In this document: in pieces, positions 35,097 to 45,499 of the stretch
How the letters are laid out: every line of letters begins with the position of its first letter
Position numbering within the stretch: position 1 is the stretch's first letter
Assembly: GCA_019096195.1 (NCBI GenBank)
Contig: JAGTXK010000156.1
Location: 1 to 64,000 of the forward strand
Direction of reading: 5' to 3'
DNA: 64,000 nt
Origin: Boletus sp. NGJ
Taxonomy: Eukaryota; Basidiomycota; Agaricomycetes; Boletales; Boletaceae
Position numbers and translations under genes: made by a program
The notes under the pieces: generated by a model
Seen by the model: only the letters and a program-made list of their open reading frames with translations
Told to the model about the DNA's origin: nothing
Databases searched by the model: none

Positions 35097-38000
35097 ATGT
35101 CCTCTCATTCCTGGTTGAATACGTTGGACCCCTGGTCCATATGTTGGATGAAAGCACAAGTGGAAAACACGGATGTGGAACAAAGCATCCACCACCTTAA
35201 ATCTTTCATCCACGATACCAGAGCGATCAAAGTATCTCGGGACCTCATACAGGATCTCCATAGACTTTCCGACGAAGAGGCATACTGGGTCCTCCGCAAC
35301 CTGCAGCATGCCCCGAAATTCCAGAAAGCCTCCCCCCGATCAACAAAGCGAAACTCGTTGGAAATCCCTGTCAGAGTGACCTTTGCAAATCGACAGACTG
35401 CCGAAGTTAAGGCGCTGATCGACTCAGGTTGCACTGGGTCATCCATACACGAGAAGTTTGTGGCTGAAAAGGGGGTAACCACCCACTCACTCCCCCGCCC
35501 CCTCACAGTATACAATGCCGACGGCACACCAAACGCCGGAGGCAAAGTAGAAAAATTTGTGATACTCGAACTCCAAGTCCAGGATTACAAGGAACAACTG
35601 GCCCTCGCCGTGACAAACCTCGGGCCCAACACAATATTCCTCAGACACAATTGGCTGAAAACTCACAACCCAGCCATCAACTGGAGAACGGGTAGGATCT
35701 CCTTCCGCTGCAAGGGGGATCACACCACGAACAATGTAGACGAGGAGGAAGATGAGATGGACGTAGACTACATGCCTTCCCAGGGCAACCGCTTATTCGA
35801 ACTCGATGTAGTAGAATACATGAGCAATCGAAATGTCGCCACCAAAGTAGCGATTAAGGACTACGTCCAAAAGAAAAAGAAGACCTTTGAGGAAGCCGCC
35901 CCGAAGTACGTTCATAAATACAAAGACATCTTCGACAAGGAGAGTTTCGACACGCTACCCCCAAGATGCCCCTGGGACCACGCCATTGAACTCCTCCCAG
36001 GAAACCACGAAGTGGACTGCAAAGTCTACCCACTAAACCCCGGCGAGCAAAAGGAACTCAACGCCTTCCTCGAAGAGAACTTGAAATCTGGGAGGATACG
36101 ACCCTCCAAGTCTCCCTTTGCATCAGCATTCTTTTTTATCAAAAAGAAGGACGGACGCCTTCGCCCTGTGCAAGACTACCGCAAGTTAAACGCAGTGACA
36201 AAGAGGAATCATTACCCTCTCCCACTCATAAGTGAACTGGTCGACAAACTCAAGTCGGCCAAGTATTACACTAAGTTTGACATGAGATGGGGATACAATA
36301 ACGTGTGAATGGCCAAAGGAGACGAATGGAAGGCTGCCTTCTGAACCAACTGCGGTCTATTCGAGCCGCTCGTGATGTTCTTCGGACTCACCAACTCCCC
36401 AGCAACGTTCCAAACAATGATGAACGCGCTATTCAAGAATTTGGTGAACCGAAGTGTAGTGGTTGTCTACATAGACGACATCATGATATTCACGAAAATG
36501 CTTGAAGAGCACCACAAAGTAGTATGGGAAGTGCTACAAATTCTGAGGGACGCCCACCTCTACCTCCGCCACGACAAGTGTGACTTTGAAGTCCAAGAGA
36601 CTGAGTTCCTCGGGCTCATTGTCGCACAAGACAGGGTAAAGATGGATGACAAAAAGGTGGAAGCCATCAAAAGCTGGCCAGTCCCCACCTCGAAGAAAAC
36701 ACTCAGAGGTTTCCTAGGATTCCTCAACTTTTACTGACGGTTTGTCAAGAACTTCACAATGATTGCGTGTCCTCTCAACGCGCTTATGTCGGTGAAGAAA
36801 GACTTCGAGTGGACAACAGCCTGCCAAGAGGCTTTCCAAACCCTCAAAGATACCATCTCCTCCGCCCCGGCACTTGCCATGCCCACCGATAACGACCCAT
36901 ACCACATCGAAACCGACGGCTTGGGCATTGGCATTGGCGCCATCCTATCCCAATGACACGACGGCATATGGCACCCCATCGCGTTCATCTCCCGCTCCCT
37001 CAACGACGCCGAGTGGAACTACCATGCGGCCGACCTTGAGATGCTAGCCATCATGTTCGCCCTCAATGAGTGGCGACAATACCTTCTCGAGGCAGCGCAC
37101 CCAATTGAGATCTGGACGGATCATAAGAACCTCGAGTTCTTCCGTAAACCACAAGATCTCACCCGCCGCCAAGCCAGATGGCAACAGGTGCTACAAGAAT
37201 ACCATGTAGTCATCAGCCACCGACCTGGCAAAACCAACCCTGCAGATCCTCTGTCCAGGAGGCCAGACTTTGAAAAGGGGGTGACATCCGACAACACCGC
37301 ACAAACACTACTTCCCGACACCCTTTTTTCACCACCACCATCGCCAACCTCCACAACAGTCTCACTCAAGGCCGTCGCCCCCGCGAGCACACTCTCGAGA
37401 ATCACAAAGACGCAATACAAACTCGAACAGTTCGCCAAAGATGGCCTAAAGAAAGAGGACTCCCCCTGGACCCGCAAGGAAGGACTCGTCCACTGGAAAT
37501 CACTTGTATACATACTGAACGACGTGAAACTCAGAGAGGACATCCTCATCGCCAACCATGATCACCCGATCGCTGGCCATCCCTGTATCCGGCGCACTCG
37601 AGACCTGATCATGAGTGAATACTACTGGCCATCACTACGGAAAGATGTGGAATCATACGTCAAAGGCTGTGACACATGCCAAAAGGTTAAAGCCAAAACC
37701 TCGGCAATTAACACGCCACTCCATCCAAATGAGATCCCATCATCCCCCTGGGAAATCATTTCCGTAGACCTGACCGGCCCCCTTCCCCAATCAGATGGCA
37801 AGAACGCCATCTTAGTCATCGTCGACCGTTTCTCGAAGATGATCCACCTCGCACCAGTAATGGACACAATCACGTCACAAGGAGTCGTGACGATCTTCCG
37901 CGACCAAATATTCAAACTCCACGGTGTCCCCCGCAAGGTGATCTCAGACCGAGGAACACAATTCGTGTCGTCGCTCATGTGCGACCTGTACTCACTTCTC

Positions 38001-38675
38001 AACATCGAAGCAAACCCATCTACAGCCTACCATCCCCAAACTGACGGCCAGATGGAACGCATCAATCGAGAAGTCGAAAAATATCTGCGCATCTACATAA
38101 ACCATCGCCAAACCGACTGGGCCAAATGGCTACCGCTAGCCGAGTTTGCCCACAATTCCCAAACGACCAGTGCCACCGGCGTCTTGCCCTTCCTGCTCAA
38201 TTATGGGCAACAACCACTCATACCCAACAAAAGAGTGGAAGTGCGAAACGAATCCGCTGCTGTCTTCGCTGAAGCAATGAAGACACATCACAACATGGCC
38301 AAGGACGCGCTGGAAAAAGCGGCACAAGCAATGAAGAAAGCGCACGACAGAAGTGCATCCCCCGCCGTCGAATACGTTGTTGGTCAACAAGTCCTACTCG
38401 AAGGAACCCACATTCGGACTGACCGCCCGACAAAAAAGTTCGACGACAAACGACACGGGCCGTTCAAGGTGAAGCGAAAGGTGGGCGAGGCCTCCTACAA
38501 ACTCGACCTCCCCAGAACATGGAAGGGAATCCACCCCGTCTTCCACAAGTCGCTCCTCACGCCTTATCACCCCGGCACATCCCCCTCCCAGACGAAACCG
38601 AAACCACCACCCCCGGTCATCGTCCAACAACAAGAAGAGTATGAAGTGGAGCACGTCGCCGACTCACGTAAGTGA
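35097..38675 (+). pseudogene. Pol region, family B Ty3
   Basis: Retroelement fossil. The protease carries ALIDSGCTGSSIHEKF near 35412-35460. RT starts with a PPRCPWDHAIEL block near 35960 and KKDGRLRPVQDYRKLNAVT near 36145-36200, with the YIDDIMIF catalytic box near 36470-36493. RNase H has ETDGLGIGIGAIL near 36910-36948 and WTDHKNLEFF near 37113-37142. Integrase has a zinc-binding module (H..H..CDTCQK, about 37560-37685), a core with VDLTGPLP near 37765, SDRGTQF near 37945 and QTDGQMERINREVEKYL near 38038-38090. It is broken, but long parts are preserved. Confidence 0.93.
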
Positions 38676-38800
38676 CGCAGCAAAACGGAATACCTCGTAC
38701 AATGGAAAGGATACCCCCGCGAAGAACACACCTGGGAACCAAAGAAGAATGTCTCAAACGCCCCACAGGCGATCGAGAAGTTCCACCGCGAAAACCCCAC
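38620..38800 (+). pseudogene. Chromodomain, family B Ty3
   Basis: Retroelement fossil. The EEYEVEHV block is followed by TEYLVQWKGYPREEHTWEP (about 38686-38745), the three-aromatic chromodomain core. It sits at the integrase C-terminus. Broken relative to the upstream frame. Confidence 0.88.
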
Positions 38801-39012
38801 CGCCATCCGCACGCTCGCCGACAACGACGTGCGACTGCCCAACCGTGCACCTTCCCTGGGCCCCCACTATTCGAAGACTCGTCCTTCCGCTCGTACGCGG
38901 CATCCCTCAACCACCTCCCCAACTACCTCTTTGAAATCCCCGGACCCCACGACAACGTCAAGCTCACTGGTATCATCGTCAACCGGGAGTTCGACGGCTA
39001 AAAAGGGGGTAA

Positions 39013-39366
39013 TGAAACGAACTCGGACATTTTTCTCATTATTTAACGTAGTTAGCTAACACTTGACGATCCCACGAACGCCTTACGTAGTTACCTTATG
39101 CCCATAGACCCTACATCACACATTAGTCAGGTTACGTCACAACCCCATACCCATAGAACAACCTAGACCCCACTACGTCACCAGTACAGTCATATGGAAC
39201 CCTCTAGCACATTCCACGCCAGCCCTAAGCCATGGCCCGTGCGCACAAGTAGATAGTATATAAGTAGCGTAGTAACACCTGTATTAGCTAGCTTTGGAAT
39301 TCCTCTTCTCTCTCTCAGATTATGCTCTTCGCGTCCCTTGAGATATTGAGGCTCCTTTTCCTTTCA
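39013..39366 (+). repeat. 3' LTR, family B copy 1
   Basis: A 354-bp partner of 32220-32568, preceded by a strong purine tract and followed by the GGATG duplication. Confidence 0.94.
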
Positions 39367-39449
39367 GGATGCATAGAAAGAATAGTTACTAACAATGGAC
39401 CTGAGTTCAAGGGAGCCTTATTAGAACTACTCAAGAGACATACTGTATG
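39367..39449 (+). mobile_element. Old Ty3 family C, integrase core fragment
   Basis: Retroelement fossil. Directly after the family B element, an IERIVTNNGPEFKGALLELL block (about 39371-39435) reads as the integrase core segment around the second catalytic Asp position. It continues the family C sequence that stopped at 32219 and is itself cut by the palindromic element at 39450. Confidence 0.75.
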
Positions 39450-39758
39450 CATCAGCAAATCCATAATTTTGCCACAGTGCCATGGTAGCTACAGTACTGT
39501 ACAGTGGCTACAGTTGAGGTCAGGCACTAACAATATTTGTCCTATAGCAAAATTAATCATTTTTGAGCACTTTTGGTGTGACTGCACAGTGGGGACCTAG
39601 CTAGGTCCCCACTGTGCAGTCACACCAAAAGTGCTTAAAAATGATTAATTTTGCTATAGGACAAATATTGTTAGTGCCTGACCTCAACTGTAGCCACTGT
39701 ACAGTACTGTACAGCACTGTAGCCACCATGGCACTGTGGCAAAATCATGGTGCTGATG
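39450..39758. repeat. 309-bp palindromic foldback / MITE-like element
   Basis: The two arms (39450-39600 and 39601-39758) are near-perfect reverse complements meeting at GGGGACCTAGCTAGGTCCCC with no spacer. The ends read CATCAGCA...TGCTGATG. Small differences occur in the outer 20 bases, and the right arm has a few extra bases in a TACTGTAC repeat. It has no coding capacity. It interrupts the family C integrase, so it arrived by transposition. The family cannot be named; a clear target duplication was not found. Confidence 0.85.
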
Positions 39759-40330
39759 TGAGGTGATGCAAGTGATGCAAGACTATGCCACCATTTGTTT
39801 TATGTAGAAAGGAAGGTATGTAAGCAATTTCCACATTGACACCAGTGATTAAAACCATTATCATGTGCTTATCATGTGCCTTCACTTCATTGGATGAACC
39901 ACTGGTGTAATTAATATAGAGCAGATGGGATCATACTAAGTGGCAGAATTTAATCTATTTGGGTTATTGCTTTTAACTTTGCATAAAAATGAGTGCAAAG
40001 CCAGTTCCAGCAAACTGATCAATAATGTAGATGCTGCCAACTCTCAAATTATGACATTGTTAATAGGATATTAAAAATTTGTGGAAGTATGTGAAGATCT
40101 TGAAGACCTATTGAGGATGAACATTGTTTTTTAAAAAAAGGAAATAAAAAACAATAATTCCAACTTCATCCAAAGGTTATAATTTCAAGCTTAGGAAAAT
40201 TTACTCCTCTTCCTGAAAAAATAGATGGTGAGATGTCCAAAAAAGGAAATAAATATGGAATGGTGATAAAAACAGAAGGAGAGGAGAAAATATTTTGAGC
40301 TCTGTGCCAGGAGATCTGTGATAAACATCA
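39759..40330. other. AT-rich DNA without recognised gene
   Basis: Low-complexity A/T-rich sequence following the foldback element. I see only short open stretches and no motif or repeat partner here. Confidence 0.5.
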
Positions 40331-41960
40331 AACCCTGTATTTGAAAGCCAAGGATGCAAATAAATAGGGCAATATGGTGGCTGTCTTGTATAAATAATAA
40401 GCAAGCTAATTTTGCAGCTACTTCTTTATGTATATAACACACTCTTAGTTGATGCATCTGCTTTATTCTTCGCAGAACAGAACAGTACAAGATATAGCTA
40501 GGTATTCTTATTTTTTTAAAATAATATTATATCAGGTTTTCTTTTAAGAGTCTAGTCTATGGCCCTTTAAGATTATGGTTAATAAGTTACCATTCCACTT
40601 TCTGATGAAGATCAGTTAGCTATTGCACTACCGGTAGTGCAAAAGCTGAACAAAAACTCACAAATAATCAAGGCCACACTCCACTTTGACAAACTGAAGC
40701 AGAGTGTTGAAGAAATGTACCAGGAGAATTTTGCACTTGGCAAATGCATTGGCATAAAGGTTAGGACACTTTGACTTGTGCAGCCAGCACTTCACAGGTG
40801 CTGTTAGATTGTTTAACACTCTAGCTCTAACTTGAGACATTATTGATCCAGAAGGTGGCTGTGGGCCCACATCTGTAGAACAACCATACATTCCCTTATT
40901 CTTGAGAAACCCCAGCACCTGTGACAGTGTGAAAGATCCTCCTGCTTTTAGAGTATGTGTTCACCTGAAAAAAGAAACACCAACAACTGCAAGCTCTCCT
41001 CCTGACTCAACTCCCAGTGCATATGTTCTATGTTGCTTTTGAGTAAATCATTTATGATACTGTATAATCCATTGCTTCTAGCCCTGAAATCTGGAACTAT
41101 ACAACTTGGGATCTGCAATTTTTCAGTGGGCACTTTATTTAGATCTCTAAGAGAAGAAAAACTCACATAGGTCATTGTAGGGTGTAGCATGTGCTTGTTG
41201 GAGTGGCTGTCAAATAAAACAAACCTAGACTTGTCCTTCTTCAATTCGATCATCTTGCCTGTGGTGTTGATGCTATCTACTCACTGGTCATGATTGAGGA
41301 GAGTCAAAGAAGCATGAAACACAGCTGCACTTTTATCTATTAATGAATCTTGTAGATACAATTGTAACTATATCTAAGTTAATTCAGAAGAGAGAGCATA
41401 ATAGAATTCCTTCAATCAATACTTGTTAACTAAGCTTACAGTTTCTCAGCATATTTTGCTGTTATTCAAGCCCTTCTTTGCCCTCTCAAGCATGACGGAA
41501 ATGTATGGTTGTTCTGCAGATATGAAACTATAGCCATCTTCTGGGTCAATAATGTCTCAAGTGCAAAATTCTCCTGGCACGTTTCTTCAACACTCTGCTT
41601 CAGTTTGTCAAAGTAGAGTGTGGCCTTGATTATTTGTGAGTTTTTGTTCAGCTTTTGACTCAGGTATGCAATAGCTAACTGATCTTCACCAGAAAGTGGA
41701 ATGGTACTATTATCCATCAACCATACCCTTAAAGGACCACAGACTAGACTCTAAAAGAAAACCTAATATAATATTATTTAAACAAAATAAGAATACCTTT
41801 TACTATTCTGTTCTGCAAAGAATGAAGCAGATGCATCATTTGAGAGAGTCATATACATAAAGAAGTAGCTGTAAAATCAGCCTGCTTATTGTTCATGCAA
41901 GACAGTCATCATGTTGCCCTAATCTTGGCTCTCAAATACACTTCACACTTTCAATCTATG
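40330..41960. repeat. Large diverged inverted repeat with 0.85-kb spacer
   Basis: The arm 40330-40725 is the diverged reverse complement of about 41570-41960. Both arms contain a coding-like segment (plus strand left, minus strand right) that reads KLNKNSQIIKAT and FDKLKQSVEE. This is two head-to-head copies of one unknown repeat, or a foldback element with long arms. The spacer 40740-41560 has a minus-strand open stretch (40948-41253, 101 codons) with no recognised family. A perfect 20-bp palindrome (40623-40642) is present only in the left arm. Confidence 0.7.
40623..40642. repeat. Perfect 20-bp palindrome
   Basis: TTGCACTACCGGTAGTGCAA reads the same on both strands and replaces a few bases present in the matching right arm (near 41660-41680). 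It may be an excision footprint or fill-in product. Confidence 0.6.
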
Positions 41961-42049
41961 GGTCTATCTCCACCTATAGGTTCAACATCCATGACTTTCC
42001 AAAAATACTCTTACACATCCTCATTGAGCTTTCATGTTATCTTGAAAAA

Positions 42050-42540
42050 CTCAATGTTCTTGACTCTGACACTACTATACTTGAAAGAAATGGAGATGGC
42101 AATAGAAAGCACCATAGAAGGTCTTCATGATCTCAATATCTATGTGCATGGAGTTCCAAAGCATTTCCTTTCTGATCAAACTTCCCAAGCTTTTATTTAT
42201 CTGACTACTTAGTTGGGTGGAGCTTGACAGTGTGAAAAGGTAAGCTAGTAGGCTATCTCAAGTGGTTAAAGATCTATATGGCAGTTAAGGATAGCTAGAT
42301 AGATCCTTTTAGGAAGTTTACTGAGGGTGTGGTAATGTGGATCTTCAACAAAGCTGGAATCAAGGAGATTCCAATGCTTATCTACAATGGACAAGTTACA
42401 ACAAAAGTGTACAACAAAAATAGTGGACAAATGATGGTCAATTAGTCCATGCATCATGTTTGTGTGATATTGCAATGATATCCCAATAGCCAGAGTGCAT
42501 TTCAACTCCAGGTGCTTTACATACCACTTAGTCACTAAAC
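42050..42540. mobile_element. Possible decayed Ty3 integrase fragments
   Basis: Retroelement fossil, weak. The minus-strand stretch 42535-42266 resembles the C-terminal half of a Ty3 integrase core (KHLELKCTLAIGISLQYHTN, where intact elements have LGIK..STAYHPQTDG). The plus-strand stretch 42118-42212 resembles the GVPKHFLSDQ portion just before it. The two face opposite ways, so a rearrangement is implied if both are real. Confidence 0.3.
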
Positions 42541-42683
42541 CTATAGGCTCACTTGTGACATATTTTCAAAGTCTAGGAGAACTTCTTGTCTTGTTGCTGG
42601 ACATTGTTATGTAATTTTTGTGAAGAACTGTAACTTTAACCTTGCGGTGTTTGGCCTAGTTGGGCGCTCAATATTTTCTTGGT

Positions 42684-44455
42684 TCAAACAGCTTTATTTA
42701 CGAGAGACCGTTCACAATTGGACAAAATATAGAAGTACACAGGAGATTTGAGACTAGCTAGACGAAGAATTTTTCTTCTCGTTGGTTCAGCCTTAGGAAA
42801 GCTGCATGCACTTCCGGCTGGGCATAATTCCCCACCATCCCTGATGAAACTCTCCACCATCTCTTGCAACGCTTCCTGGCTAAGCGGGTAAAACACCACA
42901 TTTGTCGCTTCGGCTGGAGCCGGGATGTCTGCATGTTGAGAAGCGATAATGGCAAGTTCATGGATTACACAGTCCATTAAGACAACATCAGCTCCTCTCT
43001 TGAACGCAGCACCCAGTTTGGTGTGTTGGACGTAAAGGTAGTCCTCCATGTTCAGCTTGGGATTGAGAACACGGGCCTCAGCATCTTTGAACAAACGACG
43101 GATTAAGATATCACCCCTGGTGGTGGTCAGCGCTTTGGAGGTTACAATGATTGGAAGGTTGGGGTAATCTGTTTTGTACTTTGAGAGAAGATTGTGCAGG
43201 ATGTGATCATTCTGAAGGTCGACTGTGTCTCTGGAGGTAGGATCCCGATTGAATTGGGCAAAGCACTTGATTCGGTTGATCTCATACGTCCCGTGCTTAA
43301 CCCATTCGTCATCCGTGCAGACTGGGATGTGGTGTCCGGCGACTCTGTGGCCAATTTTGTTGTTGCCCATCTTGTTATTGCCGGTTTTGTAGAAGCCGTG
43401 GAAGCTATTGATGTACCTAGCGCCAGCATCTTCGTGTATCTGGGGATTATTCGAGTCCCCATCCTTAACGACCCTTCACAGGCCATTGTGTGGTATGACG
43501 GGCACGATCTTGACCTTCGCTGGATGATGTCCTCGAACTGTGCGATGTGAGTTGAATCTAGGTCTCCACCGATCTTGGCAAGAATGTCCTCCCACAAGTC
43601 TGATCTGCTGCCAGGATAGCCGTGAGGGTAGATCTGAAAAGTCGAATTTTTGATTAGCTGCTCCCTTTTGTGGTAGTTGTCTTCTTCGGCAATTATTCTA
43701 ACGAACGCAGCGATCTTAGTGCCAGCATCGTGGTCTCTGGTGTCATAGAACGCGTCGACGTTTGGGTGACAAAAGAAAACTTCATCGAGAAATTCCGGCA
43801 TGGTGATGGGGCGCTCTTTGCTTTGATACACCTCGCCAGTTTCTCTGGCATCGTTGTTGACCGGCTTGAAGACAATCCTAAGGTTCTTGAATTGGGACCA
43901 AATTTGGTCATGGAAGGCTCCGGTTACCTTTGCGAAAAGGCGATTGATACTGAAATCGTGCGCAGCGATTTCTGCGCGGTCGTGAGGCAGGCCAGCCAGA
44001 TAGGTCGGGTCTGGTTCGACAGTGCGCACACCGCATTCGTAGGGGGCATTTAGCCCAGGTTGAGACTGCTCGGGCAGGACACCTTTGCCAGGGAAGGCGC
44101 CTTGGAATCCGCGATGCGCCATGACGTATTTGTTGCCCCGCACACAATTACTTAAAAAGGATTGGCCGGCATTTTCGCTGATGAGAGCTTGGATGTCGGT
44201 GTCGTCTGGGCAGAGCTTGCGGAGTTCCTCTTCGAAAAAGGCTCTGTCGATTTCGAACGTGGGAAGCATGATGGCCTCTCGAACAGGCCAGGACGCTATA
44301 GTGACTGGAGCTTCTGCCAAATGGACGCCGAGAGGTAGATCTGGTCGCCAGAGTAGCGCATAGGGAGAGGTGGTGGGAAGGGTGGTCAGAGTGTGGGGAT
44401 TGGGAGGTATGCTGGGAGGAGGAGTTGGTCCGGGAATGAAGCGACTCAATGCCAT
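42684..44455 (-). pseudogene. GDPD/PLC-like phosphodiesterase, probably disrupted host gene
   Basis: It resembles the glycerophosphodiester phosphodiesterase superfamily (TIM-barrel metal-dependent phosphodiesterases). Numbering from the Met at 44455, I see HRG at 114-116, PEQS at 128-131, E147-x-D149 and H166-D167, the usual catalytic and metal-binding set. The first reading stretch runs to about 43500. The C-terminal half continues in another frame to the stop at 42684, ending with a GAAFKRGADVVLMDCVIHEL block. Joining the halves needs one frame change near 43510, and a TGA lies shortly after it. An intron could account for part of this, so the gene may be broken, spliced oddly, or hit by sequencing error. 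A TATA-like TTTAAAAG lies at 44715-44724. I chose 44455 because an intron-like GTAAGT..TAG lies just upstream. The IS element lies about 590 bp upstream. Confidence 0.6.
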
Positions 44456-44714
44456 GTTGGGATTCTGCAGCTCTCTATGGAGTAAAGAGAGCATTTGTGA
44501 AATTGGACTTACGAACGTGCAAGGGGTGCTTACAAGTGTAAACAGCATAAAAAGCCTTGGGCTTGAGAGCAGAGATGTTGGGTACTGTAAATTGAATGCT
44601 GCTGCTGTGAGAAGTTAGTGTGAAGGATGTGGGGAGGTGGGCGCGGTTTACTTACTAGGGGTAGATCAAGCTGTTGGTGAGGAGAGAAGAGAAGAGAAGA
44701 GCGAGAAAGAGCAG

Positions 44715-44724
44715 TCTTTTAAAG
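44715..44724 (-). promoter_or_regulatory. TATA-like box of the GDPD-like gene
   Basis: Read on the minus strand it is GTCTTTAAAAGACTGC, about 260 nt upstream of the chosen start, with splice-like GTAAGT sites in the leader between. Similar boxes precede the neighbouring genes at 48230 and 50862. Confidence 0.4.
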
Positions 44725-44759
44725 ACGAAGAAAAGGGGCGGCATCTCATTGGACTATAG

Positions 44760-45042
44760 GTGGTCAGATGTCCTTATCGTCGTGAGAAACGTGCAGACCG
44801 CGAGGGAAAGGTGAGGCCTGGAGGTCCAGCTGACCGATGGGAGGTGCACTGTTTGGGGCAGGTGGTGAACAGGTGCTTGGGTGATGATGTGGTGGCATTG
44901 TCAACTGAGCAGGAGCGTGGGCTATCGATGAACAAACAGTATGAGGAACCCCATCGATATTCACAACGGCCCAGACAGGATTGCGGACGTTTTGGGGTGG
45001 TATTAGATAGATCATTCCTGCAATGGAGCCAGAGGACGATCT
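44760..45042. repeat. Upstream module shared with 48354-48632
   Basis: About 280 bp upstream of the GDPD-like gene aligns base for base with 48354-48632, the sequence upstream of the next gene. They share blocks such as GGTGAACAGGTGCTTGGGTG and CAGGAGCGTGGGCTATCGAT. Similarity stops exactly at ATCT, where the IS element begins. This is a duplicated promoter-side segment. Confidence 0.85.
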
Positions 45043-45045
45043 GAA

Positions 45046-45061
45046 CCCCCCCCCCCCCCCC
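45046..45061. repeat. C16 homopolymer in the IS terminus
   Basis: Sixteen consecutive C residues replace the CCGCCCCC of the opposite IS end. This is slippage in vivo or an assembly/base-calling problem. Confidence 0.9.
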
Positions 45062-45088
45062 GGTTCGCCGGAGGCAGTTGATCGGTAG

Positions 45089-45499
45089 CTATGTGGCCAT
45101 GGCCACATTTTCCTGCATAGCATAATACCGTTCTTCGGCTTCCGCAGGCAGGATGTTTCCGATCGGCTCAAGCAGCCTGCGGTGATTGAACCAATCAACC
45201 CATTCCAGCGTGGCGAACTCGATGGCTTCAAAGCTGCGCCACGGCCCTTTGCGATGAATGACCTCGGCCTTGTAGAGGCCGTTGATGGTTTCCGTGAGGG
45301 CGTTGTCGTAACTGATGCCGACGCTTCCGACCGAGGGCTCAATCCCGGCTTCGGCCAGGCGCTTGGTGTATTTGATCAAGACGTACTGGCTGCCTCGATC
45401 GCTGTGATGCACGAGCCCACCGTGATGGGCTGGCCTGCACTCGTGCAGATCGGCTCGACCCCATATGTTCCTCGATGATCGTCGATTGAACGCGATCAT
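45089..45499 (-). pseudogene. IS3-family orfB (DDE transposase) remnant
   Basis: The catalytic transposase subunit. The start codon overlaps the orfA stop as ATGA (45499-45496), the classic IS3 arrangement. The first bases, in a shifted frame, read IDDHRGTYGVEPIC, the normal orfB N-terminus. An internal deletion then jumps to the second half of the rve core: HHSDRGSQYV with the second Asp (about 45400-45375), NALTETINGLYKAE with the catalytic Glu, and EWVDWFNHRRLLEPIGN. The segment with the first catalytic Asp, about 150 residues, is missing, and the N-terminal bases are out of frame. It cannot act by itself. Confidence 0.9.

Larger units (their letters stand above)
32220..39366 (+). mobile_element. 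Ty3/Gypsy chromovirus, family B, copy 1, TSD GGATG
   Basis: Retroelement fossil of 7.1 kb. LTRs are 32220-32568 and 39013-39366; flanks GGATG (32215-32219 and 39367-39371) are identical. Order: long leader (32569-33400), Gag (33411-34601), zinc-knuckle and linker (34600-34860), protease (about 35350-35700), RT (about 35930-36740), RNase H (about 36830-37230), integrase (about 37500-38300), chromodomain (about 38620-38790), and a purine tract (AAAAAGGGGGTAA) just before the 3' LTR. The LTRs differ at roughly fifteen places by eye, mostly transitions, so it is fairly young. It is broken, with few interruptions. It sits in the integrase region of old family C. Confidence 0.95.

Noticed and set aside
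39760-39790. GTGATGCAA direct repeats as a CRISPR-like array
   Set aside because: Only two short units in eukaryotic DNA, without spacers.
40948-41253. FDSHS-containing open stretch as a cysteine peptidase
   Set aside because: Only a five-residue resemblance to tegument-type peptidases, with no supporting catalytic residues in view.
45182-45478. Plus-strand open stretch inside the IS element
   Set aside because: Antisense shadow of the orfB remnant; the DDE motifs read on the minus strand.
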